A stretch of 64,000 nucleotides of DNA from NCBI GenBank assembly GCA_018697195.1, contig CM031859.1:54487949-54551948 (forward strand), read 5' to 3'. Source of the stretch: Certhia americana. Lineage: Eukaryota > Chordata > Aves > Passeriformes > Certhiidae. Shown piece by piece: positions 10,601-23,545 of this stretch. The notes beneath the pieces are model-generated. The model was not told the DNA's origin and made no database searches. It was given only the letters and a program-made list of their open reading frames with translations. Each line of letters starts with the position of its first letter. The stretch's first letter is position 1. A program made the position numbers and the translations under genes.

Positions 10601-13600
10601 TCAATCCCATGCTCAACTTATTTGACATATAGCCCACCTCCTACAAAACAAAACTAGACAGCAGTTTTGCTGCTTTGGTGACTGACCCAGACTGACTGAC
10701 TCAAAAGAGTGATTCAAATCACAACTATTGGACTCGGGATCAAAGTCAAGTGCTATCTTCTCCCAGATGTCATGAGGTTTGAAAGTAGCACTGGTTTTGA
10801 TCTGATCCACAGTTTTGAGTTCCTTAGTGTTTAGTGGTAGACAAGGACCACAGAAAGAAAAGACATTTTTCAGAAAGGAAGAAAAAGTGTTCGTGCCAGT
10901 GTTTGAGATGTGAAAGTATGAAATATGCAATGATCTGAATATGCTAGATTCAGCTGAGTAGTAACTCTACATCTGCCTAATCCTATTTTGATTTCACTAT
11001 GTCTGTTTCAAAATGGATAGTACAGGGTAGTAGCTTATGCTCAGCTTTTTCTGGAGATAACAATGTAAAGTTCTTTTTATAGACCACAGTTTTCTCATAT
11101 TTAGTATTATGTATGTGCATATATATATATGTGTGTGTATATATATATGATTGTGCATTTAATTTAATACATATTTATTCTATCTTGTTTACTCTTCTGT
11201 TGAACAGCATACACAGAACTAACTCTTTCATCTAGTCTCAAGTCACATCGATGAAAGTACTGTAAGTACTGAAACCCCAGAGCATTCGCCTTGATTATTT
11301 CAAGTATATTTGTCTTTAGGTGCTGCAGCCACAACTAGTGAACTTCCAAGCCACTTTGGCTGTGTGAGTTGAATCATAGGATAATATAAAATGACTTCTG
11401 TTCATGCATTTGTGCTCGCTGAAACATACTTATATGTACAGTAGTGACTAATGAACTAGTGAACATATTTGTTAAAAGCCGTTTAATAGGAAAATGTGCT
11501 TTGTTCCTGGAGTGGGGGAAAATCTATTATAAGGTTAGAAACTGTGAGAACCAATATTATTTCATTAATATAATGAGTATTTTCTCTTTATACACATTTT
11601 TATTCTCAGATGTGGTGTTTTTAAATATTGAAGAATATTATGAGACTGATACATCAGGTCCCACTTTGTTGTATAAGCCTATTTGTGGCTGCCAGGAAAG
11701 AGCATAAATTTCTCTGAGCATTTCTGAGTATCTTGTGCCTTTAACAGTGTCTCTCAAGTCCTGTTATTCAGGGATTGCTTAGTTTTTTGGAAGACTATCA
11801 GTAGATAACCTTGTGATCACCTTGAGCTATAAGATTCAAATTCACAAAAAGCCCTATAATGAGACTAAGTTTTGGGCATTCATTTGTCTTTATCAAGAGT
11901 GTTTTGAGAATATTATTTCATTTATTTCTATGTTTCTTTTGCTTTACTAATTACTTCGAAAAAAATTGGCAGCTATTGTTTTAGGTCACCAATTGATGTT
12001 CAATGGACTTCTAGTACTGTCAAAGACTGTGAGACACCTCTGAATGGTATCTGTCATGAACCATTACTGGAGATGAGATCCTTGACCATGAGAACTTTGC
12101 TTGGAACAAAGAGGCAATTCAAATGCTCTTTAAGCAATTTAAGAGTGCTAAATTGATGAAAAACTATTTTATCAATATATTACAGCTATTGACTTGTAAA
12201 ATGTCCTGTTTTGTAAGGCATCATCATTTTCACAGATCTTAAAATAGGTTTCAGAATCCTGTTTTACTCTGAATTGGCTTAATGGGAAGAAATGCAGGCT
12301 TCCAGGCTATATGCCGTCATCTACTAGCATGGCTCAGCATCCTGACACTTCTGTGGGGCCAGCTTACAAGAAATGTGGAACTGCTGAGATGCTGAATTCT
12401 TTTCACAATGAGAAATGTTTAGACTGCTAAGAAAGGAAAAAAAATAAAAGGGAACTAATGTGGGAGTGTGTGGGGAACTCCATATAGAAAGAGGAAGTAT
12501 CGTGTGACTGATCAGGAAATGGGTACAAAGCATGTGTTTTGGTAGTATTTTCACTTGTTTTGGGGGCATTTCCATAGAGAACTGGAATCTGGCCCTGCGT
12601 TTAGGTATTACTTCACTCTGGAGTGAAAGGCAGGCACTGATTTGGAGTGAAACACACCAGCTGTCAGCCTTTGTACATAGCAACACGGCACAACAGCTGA
12701 AGGCAGGTCGCACAAACACAACATCCCACGGAAATAGCAGTGTTGTAGAGCCATTCTGGGCTGCAAGAATCAACAAACAATGCTCTGACTTCTATAAAAA
12801 GAGAAAGCTGTTTCCAGGCTGTATTTTCTGAGAGGAATTTGTTCTCTTTTACCCCAGAAACTCTGGGATACATCTGTGCTACAAAAACTCCAGGGAAATA
12901 TGCACAGCAGCAAGGTGCAAACATGATGAAAGGCCTTTCTGATCCTGCCTGCCAAGGCGTTTCTTTACCATACACATATTTGACAGGATAGAAATTTAGC
13001 CCTCATCTTTCCATAAACATTATCTAGTCTGGAGTACACTGCCAACCCTCGTGATGTCAGGGCTGTTCACTCCTTTGGTTTTGTCATGTGATTTTTTTTT
13101 CCAGAACCAAGGAAAAAGTCAAAGAAATGTAACAGTTCTCCTTGTGTGAAGTTCTGCTTATTCATTTTCTCTTGAGCAAGTTGCTGTTAGTCAGATGTTT
13201 GTAGAGTTGTGGGGAGGGTAGTGTACCGCCCTCAATGCAATGAAGTAATTTTTAGAGGAAGTCCTTGTATAGACAATTTGATTCCCCTTATTAAGTCATG
13301 CCTCAGTCAGCTGGGAGGCAGAAGCGAGTTTGGGTATGCTGGTGCAAGTGAGCAGCACAGAAAACTGAGACAAAATCCCTAACAGAGGATATTTTGAACC
13401 TTCCACTCCAGAACAGAAATGTAATTTTCCTGCAGAGTTATAAAGGGACTGAAATAAATGAAAGATATATTTCAAGGGCTGTCATGATAAAGCTCCTGAG
13501 CAACATGCTCAATGATGTAGAGCGAGACAATTATTTGGAGGACTCTTTTTGCTATTGGCTTTCCACTCTCTGGAGAATGAAACTTCTTAGCTTAAATGAT

Positions 13601-13995
13601 TTCAAACTTGACCCATCCCCATTTGCTAAGTAAGGTCACATTAGTCTACATTTGCCTGGATCACAGTGTAACAAAAGTGTCATGGTGAAATTTCCTACAC
13701 TGCTCCCTTGGTCTCAGTCATGCCTTCTTTTTCAGCTTTGTTTTTTAACCCTGTTTTGTTTCCAACCATTCCACTACTCCTTCGTAGATTTCTGCTTTAA
13801 TCTGCTTCTTCATTTCACCTTCTTTTTTCTCTCAGGCCTTTCTTTCTTCCTGACTGCTTCAAGTTGAAGCCAGCTCTCTGAAAGCAGCATCATTGGCTAC
13901 TATAGTCACCTTCAGTGGAATGTCATGAGTACAAAGTCATCTTCAAAATTGTTTGAGATAATTTCTCATGTTTTTGTTTCATAGGGTGAAGTCAA
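10601..13995. other. AT-rich non-coding stretch, no gene recognised
   Basis: Apart from the TA/TG microsatellite near 11.1 kb I see no named element. A 150-codon - strand frame at 12324-12776 has an acceptor-like pyrimidine tract before 12617, but no matching donor and no recognisable domain. Confidence 0.45.
11111..11149 (+). repeat. Compound TA/TG microsatellite
   Basis: Alternating purine-pyrimidine tract: a short GTATGTGC lead, (AT)n, (GT)4, then (AT)n again. Such tracts are length-variable. Confidence 0.9.
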
Positions 13996-13999
13996 ATAG

Positions 14000-14470
14000 G
14001 ATGTGGAAAGTGGGACAGTTTTGCCCACCCACTTCAAGAAAGATGTTGAGAAACTGGAGGGAGCCAGAGTGGAGGGTTATCAAGATTTTAGTGCACAGGA
14101 CTGCTGAGGAGAGGCCAAAGAGCTGAGTGTGTATAACTGGATGAAGAGGAGGCCAAAGGCAGTTGAACAGTAGCCTATGACTTCATGAGCAAGAGCTACA
14201 ATGGCACCAGAACAAAACTCTTCCCAGTGGTGACAGAAGGTGCAAGAGGGGGCAATGGCAGCAAGTTTTCAGCTTAGCCATTAGGAAACAAAATGCCCAC
14301 TTGGAGAATAGAACAGCCTGGGTACAGATTGCTCTGAGAGCTGGAGGAAACCCTATCCCTGGAGGTTTATAAGCCTTGACCAGAAAAAATCCTGACACAT
14401 TGACCTGCTCCAGCACTGATCATTGTCTAGCTTTGGAGTGGGATGGGTGATTCACAGGCCCCCTCTAAAT
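14000..14470 (+). mobile_element. CR1 LINE fragment, diverged, 5'-truncated
   Basis: The sequence follows the avian CR1 3' region in order: AAGATGTTGAGAAACTGGAG, a segment near GAACAAAACTCTTCCCAGTG, a GGGGCAATGGCAGCAA segment, CCATTAGGAAACAAAATGCCC, then CCCTATCCCTGGAGGTTT. These correspond to the end of the CR1 reverse-transcriptase ORF and the short 3' UTR. Many substitutions show an old copy. The last tens of bases before a normal CR1 end are unclear. It is non-functional. Confidence 0.85.
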
Positions 14471-14581
14471 AACACTATAACACCAAAAACATGTATTTGC
14501 CCTGTTAAAACACTTCATGTTCTCATTCTTTGTGCTGTCCCTCATTTAGCCAATCCCTCCTGAATGGGAAGAGGAAGAATA

Positions 14582-14603
14582 TTTTTTTTTCTTTTTTTTT
14601 TTT
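14582..14603 (+). repeat. Poly-T tract
   Basis: T9, C, then T12: a simple low-complexity run about 110 bases after the end of the CR1 relic. Confidence 0.9.
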
Positions 14604-15329
14604 AAGTGAAGGATCATATAAACCAACTAGAAGAGCTAAGGTAATCCTGGTAACTAGTTCTTGCTTTAAATGGAATACATCTCATGTAGATAGTATGCCT
14701 TCAGGTTTTTTTCCCTTTCAAAACTACATTTGTGCAAGTGCTGGGAGATGTAAAGGCAGAATACAATGCCAAGAGCCCAGGAAACATGTCCAGCAGAGCA
14801 GAATCTGTACTTTCTGTTGTTAAAACTGTATTGGAATCCTGATGCTATGTGCTAACAGACATAGGAGGAAAATGTTTTTGTGCATGGAGAAATATCTCCA
14901 TCCGCCAGCCAGGCTGTTCTTGAGCATAAAGGGTATCTACAGAGCCCAGGTCTCTCTGGTCACTCTGTGGTAGGTCACTCTGTATTAGAATGTATACTCT
15001 CAGTTCTCCAAACCAGTGCAGACGTTGGTTTTTATTTTTGGGTAGACAAGTAGCTGTCTTAGTTTAATGTGTGCTTCTAGAACCAATGTTCTTTATATGT
15101 TGTTTCAATATTAGTGTCTTTTTTTTCTGAGTTATTCTAATGAAATCTTTGTTATTTTTTTTCCCCTGGGGCTGTTACAGGTATACAATGTTCTTTATGG
15201 AGAGGTGCTTCTTTTAAAATTTCTAATTCCTTGGTATGAATAAATTCACTTATTTTTACTGGGATGCTGTAAATACTTTGTTTCGGACAGGTTGTAAGCC
15301 ACAGTCTTGCATTTTCTTTAACATACTTG

Positions 15330-15450
15330 CAATCTTATTTTTTGTCCAGCCATATTAAAAGCAACAGCAATTTTCCATCTGTTTTAATTTGCAGTAAATG
15401 ACTTTATGCTGCTGTGTTTTGCACAGACAAGAGCTTGTCTTCTTCAGCAG
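15330..15450. promoter_or_regulatory. Possible conserved non-coding element
   Basis: Repeat-free AT-rich sequence with homeodomain- and POU-like words (TTTTAATTTGCAG, TAAATGACTTTATG) and TGCTGCTGTGTTTTGC. The texture resembles developmental enhancers in avian gene deserts. Resemblance only; conservation cannot be seen from one sequence. Confidence 0.15.
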
Positions 15451-18400
15451 TTATTTCAAGACAATACTGTTCAAGTTATGTGATAGACTAAATGAAAATG
15501 ATAGCATATCTCAGGTAAACTAAGCAATTTTTCTAGACTATATTAAATTCTGATTATAATGAAAGGTTTTTAATTCATTTCTCTCACCACTGAACAGATT
15601 TACAAATTACCTTCTGCGATGTACAGTGACAAAGCACATATAAGTATCTGCTTGAGACTACAGAGGGTATCAAAGAGCATTGTGATTGTTGACATAATTT
15701 AAAATGAATCTATGCCAGTGACTGAGATCATACCCCTTAGTCCATGAATTCCTGAGAAGTGGGAAGATTTCTGTAGTTTTCCAACCGTCATTGCTACAGA
15801 TTACATAGCAAAGTCTAAAACATAGTTTCTTCTCCACATGAACAGAAGTCTCTCATCTCCTGTGCAGGAGCTGAAGAAGCAGAAGGTGTCCTTGAAGAGG
15901 TGTTCAGCTCTTTCCTGAGGCAATCATCTGGGGACAGCCTGCTTTCTGCCTAGGGCCTTGAAAGGGAATTAGGGGTTACTGCTTAGCAGACCTTAGTTAG
16001 CCCTTCTCTTTTCTTCATTTACCTCAGAGCATTTGCATTGGTATGAAAAGGATTAAAAGTCTCCTCAGTCAGGCTGTTCTGTTACTGGGTCCATTTGTGC
16101 TGTGTGCTGGTAAGGGCTGATCGATTCCAGCATGCTGCTGCATTATATTCTGCCTTAGTTAAGGTTCCCCTTTCCTGGACAAACCTCACCCTTTGAGAAT
16201 TGCAGTTACACAGATTTCTCTTGCAAATACATTGCCAAAAAAATATAATACGGAGAAACCATGGGCTACCACTACTAAAGAAAAAAAAAATGTACTTTTT
16301 CTACTTAAGGAAGCAACATAAGCGCATGTCAAGGTCACTTTTACAAGCAGCATAAAAAATACAGAAAATTATAGCAACTTTTCTTGTGGGATCTTCATTC
16401 AATATGACCTTTTTAATTAGCTTATTTCAATGTCTGTAAAATTCAAAGCAATAATTCTCCTTGGGCAGAAGCCAATCAAGAGAAATGAACAACCAGGAGA
16501 CCCCTGATACTTGGCTTCTGTTCTATGCCACGTTTTCCTAGAGCTTTACCCTATTAATCTTGCAATAACCCATGCATTTGTGTGATTTATTTCTTAGCTG
16601 TGTTCATAACACAAAAAAAGCTTGTAGATGATGCCCTTGTACTGCTTTTCAAACATATGATACAAAAGACTTGGAGGTCTTGCCAAAATGTGGATCCCTT
16701 CTGGGGAAAGAGGACCTAAAAAATAATAAAGCTACAGTTTGAATACTGTCTGGAAGGGATACTGTGAGGCAAATGTTAAGGCAAGAGAAAAAGTGAGATC
16801 TGGTTGTGGAACCTCCTCATCACACTTATTTTCTCCAGTGATGTAATTTTCATCCTTTTGCCTTCCCTTGTCTTCATCCCCCACAACTGCAGCAATGTAG
16901 CAGATCCTCTGGAAGCCTCACCTAATTCCACACTCTGGAAGAAAATGCTCCAGGGCTCTTGTTTGGCCAATTTGATGCTAAGCTCCTTCACTATATGGTA
17001 TGGTAGGCCAGGTGTCAGATTTATAAATCAACAGGAAATGATGCAAATTAAAAACAAATAAAGTGTTAAACCCCACAAATACTTAGTTCTGTGTTATATC
17101 TGCATGGGCTGTCCAAGAAAATGGGTATCGAGGATTCCCCACTACTGAATATCTGCAAGTTAAACCCAGCTCATCTAGCCTTCCTTCTTGGTCAGGGGAG
17201 AGAAAAGGACACAGTTAGGGACTGATTCTTCTCCTCTTCGTCTCCTCTTCAGCCAGTTCTCTTGTAAGTCAGAAGAAGAGTGTCTGTTCTTTGTTACAAA
17301 AGCCAGTGACAACTTTGACAGCACCACCCCCTTTGTAGAGGTCTGAAGTCAGGGGAAATAATGGGTTTGGGTTTTATTTGAGAAAAATTCTTCAGAGCTA
17401 CAAGTATGGGCAGCACAATTTTTCACAAAAAATTTAGAACATAGTCTTCACAGATCTCCCATATTGCAGCATCTGAGTCGCCATAGAGTTCTGTTTCCCG
17501 CCTGACACGAGTGGCTGAAGTATCAGCTCAAGGTTGTCCTGCAGGTAAATCTGGAAGGACTTCACATGTCTTCAATCCAGACTGTTACATTTCTTTTTTT
17601 AGTGCAAGTTCAGTATGACACATAAAGAGACAGGTATATTAACTGCAATTAAGCTTTATTAGACCTTTGATCTGCTACCATGTTGTAGTGTATAAATTAA
17701 TGCATTAAAACAAAAATCAAATGTAAAATAATTCTCTTCTCTAAGTTGCAAACCTGAATTTCAAGCTCTTCCTTTAGAGCACTTTCATTGCATTTTTAAC
17801 TGAGCTAGCTTTTTTGTCAGGAAATAGGGCTTTATTGGAAAAGATGAGGGAAAAGAAGGAAAAAAGCTGATGTTTCATTAAACTGGGAAATGCTATGGGC
17901 ATGAAATGGTAATCTTTACAATTGGCAGTTGTGTCCTGGCAGGAGAGCCCTTAAACTTCAACTACTCTGGGACGACATCCCAGATTAGTAAGCCGTGAGC
18001 ACTTTTTCTGCTTTAACTGAAATTAGCCTGGATACCCAATTAACATGGGTAAGAAAAAGAACAGTGAGCATCCCTATCTCATCACCACTGCCAAGAAGTG
18101 GTGCCTAAATACTGTGTTTTTAACTGGGTCATTCCCCAGATGTGGTTTCATGTGTAGCCATCTGTGGACTTAACTGAGAATACAGTAACTTGGTAGTGAA
18201 GAGTGAGCAGGAGCAAGCAAAAGGACATTAAGAGCCCTCCCACTACACATGCAGCTCATAATGGGGTAATCACTAGCCTAGTGCACTTCAGGCAGAAGAA
18301 AACATGACTCAAATTAGTTAAATCAGCTTCCCTGGGTGGATTCCTATGTTTTCGGAAAAAAATTTATTATAGCTATAGCTACCCCTGTTTAGGAATCAGT

Positions 18401-19299
18401 GCAATTTGCAACATTCACACACTACCTTTAGCTCTCATGACTGACTGAGCATGTTTAGCTAATTAAATGTATTTCTAATCTTGTTTCATAAAAGTTTATC
18501 ATCTAGATCAGGATTTAATGTCTATGCATAGAAGCCAAGACTGGTTATAGGTCACGGGAATTAACCAAGAGCGTTAAGCATTCAGAATCAAAGCAAGGAA
18601 GTGAAAGATTTCCTCCTAATGGGGACAGAGGCTTCTGGGATTTTTCCCAGGGGGACAGTTGCAAAAATGGCAAAGGAACCAGGAAGAAAATTCCCTAAAC
18701 ATCCAAATGAAATCTGCCTCAGGATCAGACATCTACTGTCATGTTAGGAGCAGTTTATGTTTACTGGGACATTTGCTGTAGTCACAGCATTTTTAGGGGT
18801 GATTTTTTTCTTGGCTTAAATGCAGTTCTGACATGACATCTAACCACAGCACCAACAATCCAAGTTAATCCGGTATAATTTCCATTTGTAAATAATATCT
18901 AAGCTTATGATTAGGCAAAGCAAAATAAAGACAAACAAAGTACATCAAAAAAATCCACATCCCTCCAAAAAAGTGGAACTCCAAGATACAAAGGAGACAG
19001 AGTAAGAAGAAAGCATGTGAGCTTGGCATAGCAAATTTATTCTATCTATGCCTAAATTACTGAGCCTTCTCTTTGTGCACATCTCAGTTCTGCATACAAA
19101 CCAGGGGTCACTGAGTGGCCACTATTGCCCTCAGATGCGTTTATAGGACTCTTGCTGTAGCTAATGGGAGCTCTGCTCACACCACGGGTCAATGCTGAAA
19201 CGTGTCTGACAGCTTATTAAACAGATCTGCTAGAATTCTGTTGTTTCTCCTCATTATGCCATGGCATAATTCCTCTGGAGCCTCTGTGCTGCACATTGT

Positions 19300-19530
19300 G
19301 TGCTGCGGCCATGCACGCAAGTGAGGTTGTTGTTGTTTTCGCCCAGCAAACACTCAGTGGGTGAGAGCCTGCATCTCACTTTGACATGAAAGACATCCTT
19401 CAATTAAGCTTGGCTTGGAGACAAAGCACTTCAGCCCAGAATTAAGGCACATCAGACGCAGAGAGCGCTGCCCGTTCGGCCCCACTGCCCGCCCTGCGGC
19501 ACACCACCCGTACCTGTGTCCTCGCCACCC
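19300..19530. promoter_or_regulatory. Small internal CpG cluster
   Basis: About ten CpGs fall in some 230 bases, against a background of one every few hundred bases in this desert. The densest part is 19450-19525. It overlaps the 3' part of the candidate exon 19514-19589 and extends beyond its donor, so coding constraint alone does not explain it. It could be a minor internal promoter or an intragenic CpG island. Confidence 0.4.
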
Positions 19531-19589
19531 CAAAGGGTCCTGGGCTCTGGCTTGGGCAGCACATCTCCTTTGCTCTGGGGCTCCTTCAT
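19514..19589 (-). CDS. Candidate internal coding exon, unrecognised protein
   Basis: Read on the - strand, a pyrimidine-rich acceptor (CTGTGTTTTTCAG) precedes 19589, and CACAG followed by GTACGG forms a good donor after 19514. The 76-base exon is open in the frame that starts MKEPQSKGDV and continues LPKPEPRTLWGGEDT: 25 codons plus one base (phase 0 in, 1 out). In that frame 18 of 25 third positions are G or C, unlike the AT-rich surroundings. The peptide is hydrophilic, proline- and charge-rich, and probably disordered. I do not recognise the protein. Its entry phase fits the exit phase of candidate exon 42226-42441 upstream on the same strand. A second frame is also open, so the reading is not unique. 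Confidence 0.35.
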
Positions 19590-22500
19590 CTGAAAAACAC
19601 AGAGGCAATACATCAGTTCATGAATGCTTCCTATTGAGTTTCAAGACCGAAACTTCACAACATTTAAGACCAAAATAATTTTCCATCTAAAGTGCATATT
19701 TCAGGTGACAGTGCAAGGGCCCTCTCCAGCTGTTTCTATAATCAGGGATAAACATATGAAGTGTGAGGTACTGTGAGCTTTCAGAAAAGAAAAGGGCCCT
19801 GTGAGTCCCTGTATCTTGAATTGCATTTTTCCATTCAAAATGTGTGTGTTGATTTTACACTGTGGACCAGATGGCCCAGCCCCATTCTCCTGCCTTGTCC
19901 CTGCAGAGGTGGGGGAAAGGAAAGGAAATGGTGGGCAGGGTCCTGGAGGGTCTGTCTCCTGGCATGGAACTCTTTGGAGAGAGCTACTTTGCCCACTTTT
20001 TTCACAGCAGGGACAACCTTAACAGGGATGGGATTTGGTGTAGAGGATGCACAGGTGCAATCCCTTCACATATCCTTGGAATATCTCCAATGCTGGAGCT
20101 ACAAATGCATGTTCCCCTTCCTGATTAACACTTCATCCTCATCCCTGCTATTGCAGTGCTGCTAACTGCTTGCCCTCTTGACCTCTCTTGCTTACACATG
20201 AGGTTTCAATCAGAGCTGAGGAAGAATTTTGAGAACTAGGAGTGTGACTGTCTCTGTCACCACTTTGATAAAAACTCTTTCCTCAGTGGTGCTGTTTCTG
20301 GGTGATAACCTGAATGTGAAGGTGAAGCCAGTCAGCAAGATTACACCATTGCTAACCCTATCTGCCCCACAGTACTTTGCAGGCTCTCCATCCTACTGAA
20401 ACACTGCATCCAGCATTAGCATGGGAAGCAGCAGTCAAACAGATAATTTGCTACAGAAGAACAAGGTAAAGCATTCCTACAGGAATTTTGGCATTTGATA
20501 ACGAGTTCTGGTGTCCAAAGACAGGAGAAGTTTTCTTGCTAGCATCAAAACTTAAATACTACTACATACAAATGCACTTTTCTCAAAGTCTACAGTCCTG
20601 ACAGTTTGAGGAGTTTGTCAGCATGGGTCTGGAGCTCTGGTGGGTTGTTTGCTGGTTGTTCTTTGTGTTGTTAGTTTTAGAAATACTGCCATTCAAAAGA
20701 GTCTCAACTCAAATGGCACTTCCCCCCCCATTACACACATTCTAAACAGGCATGATGCTGTCTGGAGGATGCACAGGATTGCAAAACATTGAAAAGGTGG
20801 CTCACTCTTCTGATTGCATATTTCTGATTATCATTAATCATATAAGCACATGATGAATAGTATGAAAGAAGTATGTTCAAGACAGCCACTGTTCTGGCTA
20901 CTGTAAAACTCCTTGATTAAAGAGGCAGAGGGTCTGTGAGAAAGAAGCAGCACAGGAATAGAAAGTATTGTATTCTATTCTATTCTAAGGAGAGAAAGTG
21001 CTTAGTTTGATGCATTCCAGGCAGAACTATGATAATGCCCAGAAAAACACAAGTTCATAAAACACAGGGAAAAGCATTTAAACTCTAGACCTGGATCTAC
21101 CCTTCCAGAAAAGCACATCTTCATGTATGTACAAAACAGTTTACATGGCTGAACCGCCGAGTCAAAGACAGAACTGTTGCATCCACAATGTCCATGAGCA
21201 ATACAATTCAGACATTGGATCCTGAAAGCTGCAGACCCTGAACTCTGTTACTTAATGGAGCCCAGTAAAAGTAGAAACACTTGGCTACTCTGCCACAAGG
21301 TCAAAGGCATCCCTATCAAAGTTTGCAGAAGTGGAAGTATGGAAAGTTGTACAGATGGGCACATGGAAAGGCGCCAATGCAAGCAAATTCATGCTAAACA
21401 GGTACTAAAGAGGAACAGAGCAGGAGTGGAATAGTGCACTAAGAGCAATGACCTCCTGGAGGACCACACATCTCTCCCTCACCTCATGCACACACAGTGT
21501 CCTGCAAACAAAGGCAGTTGGGGCTTTTATCATGGGACCTGAATCACCAATGTTTCCATCAACTAGGAGCAGTTCTGGGTGGGAGTGAAGGTGCACATTT
21601 GTTCCAGCTGATAGAAGGAGGGCTCATGGCTGACACTGACACTGCTGCAGTATCATCCTTGTGCATCTCATCATGGGCTACTGCCAGGAAGTCACAGAGC
21701 TGACAACAACCTGACTGCACTCCAGAGCGTGCCTGTCTGCAGGGCCAGAGCCAGCAGCATTTCTGTATTCCATGGCAGTGGTGGAAGGTAAAAGCATTAA
21801 ATCTTGTGAAACACAGAGAACAACAGGTACAGAAGTGAACACTTATGGGTAGGAAGCCTAGTTTGAAATAGCTTGTGGAACTCCTTTAGCACTATGTGTG
21901 CCCTCTTTAATTGTGTATGATATGACTAACAAATACATCCATTTCAATAATTTTCTTAATTTACTTTTTTTCTCCTTTTTCTCCTTTAGTTTTCTCACAA
22001 TTATCTATATGTATAGTGGCACTTTAATCCCACATTCCATTTTAATGTCTATGCTTCCATTTCAATTGTGGCTCTTAAAACCTGTGGCTTCCTTGAGAAG
22101 AACCCCGTTGTTATTGTATGCAGTATGTTTCTTTCGTATGTTTTCCTGATTTATGTTCACATACTATAATTCAGATAGTTCAATTCTGTAACAGTTGCAC
22201 TGAAGAAGTTTGTCTTTTCATTTGTGGCAGTGAAATGCTTACCATGGTGCTTGTGGAAAGCTGGGCTGTTTCCTAGCTGACGTTGCTCAAGCCTAAAGCT
22301 GAGTGAAGGGAAAGGAGACAAGTAATTTAACGTGAGTGGCCCGGTCTTCATGCTAGCTGAGTACACATAAGCCACAGCAGATAAGACCTCAGGAGGTCAT
22401 ATATATCAGGAGATATTTTAAAACAATATCTGTACAATACATTATATAGACCAGCAAGTTTCTTCATGCCACAAAGCACAACTTCTCCCTTCCCATATTT

Positions 22501-23246
22501 CTTGCACTCCGACAATATGCCCTTGAAAGACAAACTGTCCAGGTGGGAGGGATTGCTCCCACTAAGCCTTGCCCTAGGAATCAGCTGTGGAAAACTACAT
22601 CTTTTGGTTTGCAAGAGGTAAACCATGTTGGCGGCTCTTTCTCTGTAGCAGAGTTTAACAGCACTAGACTATGTTTTGAGTTTTCTCCAATCTCCGTGTC
22701 ATTGGAAGAAGATAAAGGGAAGTAGAAATCAAAAGTTTGTATGTCAGTGCAAGCAACACATAACTTGAAGTACTGCTTTTGGCAAACTTTCAGTGCTTTA
22801 TATATTCTAGGCAAACATGCCATTAATTGCATAATCCTGCTTTTTCTTTCTTTACAAAGTAAAAAAAATGTCAGTCTTTATAAATGCTTAATAAAATAGC
22901 AACTGCATCACTTCCTTCTCTGCTCCTTTTGACCTAGGCACACAGTTATCTTCAGCTGTAATGTCTCTTGGTGTGTCCTCAGCCTGAAGACCATTCCTAA
23001 AATAAGGACTGGGAAAGAGATAAGGTAGGCAGTCTGGCTACCCATTCTTGGTGTAGGAAAAGGAATGGAAAATGCTGTTGAAATTCAAATACTTCATGAG
23101 ATATTCTGAAAAAGCTCATCTTTCTCATGGCAGCCAGTGTGGGAAAGGTTGAGGGCATCCAGACATTCATACAAGCCTCTCTGTGGGTTGGCATAGTTGT
23201 TCAGAGAAAACTCTGAGAAATCCTTACAGCAGTTTTAAGTACACAA
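19590..23246. other. Non-coding stretch, no gene recognised
   Basis: Contains overlapping open frames at 19773-20165 (+, up to 130 codons) without splice or domain support, a short C-run near 20725 and a TATTC microsatellite. No interspersed repeat is recognised. Confidence 0.45.
20966..20987 (+). repeat. TATTC microsatellite
   Basis: About four copies of TATTC/TATTG in tandem. It faintly recalls the short octamer tails of CR1, but no CR1 body precedes it. Confidence 0.8.
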
Positions 23247-23545
23247 AAAGAAGGAGAGGGACTTTTTGCAAGGGCATGTAGTAACAGGATAAGGGAGAAT
23301 GGCTTTAAACTGAAAGAGGATAGAATTGGATATTATCAAGAAATTCTTTACTGTAGGGCTGTTGAGACATGGGAACAAGTTACCTGGAGAAGTTGTGGAA
23401 GCCCTATCCCTGGAAGAGTTCAAAGCCAGGTTGACTGGGGCAACTTGATTTAGTGGAAAGTGTCCCTGCTCGTCACAGGGGAGTTGGAACTAAATGATTT
23501 TTAAGGTTCCTTCCAGCCCAATCCATCCTAAGATTCTGTGACTGT
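23247..23545 (+). mobile_element. CR1 LINE 3' fragment
   Basis: A close match in order to the avian CR1 3' end: GGAGAGGGACTTTTTGCAAG, ATGGCTTTAAACTGAAAGAG, AAGAAATTCTTTACTGTAGG, GAGAAGTTGTGGAAGCCC, TATCCCTGGAAGAGTTCAA, AAGGTTCCTTCCAGCCC and a terminal ATTCTGTGACTGTGTGA-type tail. Only about 300 bases remain, as is usual for 5'-truncated CR1. It is less diverged than the copy at 14 kb and carries no intact ORF. Confidence 0.93.

Larger units (their letters stand above)
14471..19299. other. AT-rich non-coding stretch, no gene recognised
   Basis: Contains a T-rich tract at 14582-14603 and a repeat-free AT-rich patch near 15330-15450 that resembles a conserved element. I see no splice-supported exon and no named repeat. 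Confidence 0.45.

Noticed and set aside
12324..12776. 150-codon - strand frame with an acceptor-like tract before 12617
   Set aside because: No matching donor, no domain, and length within chance expectation. Its entry frame does not fit the exit phase of candidate exon 19514-19589.
14183..14416. 77-codon - strand frame
   Set aside because: Antisense to the diverged CR1 copy.
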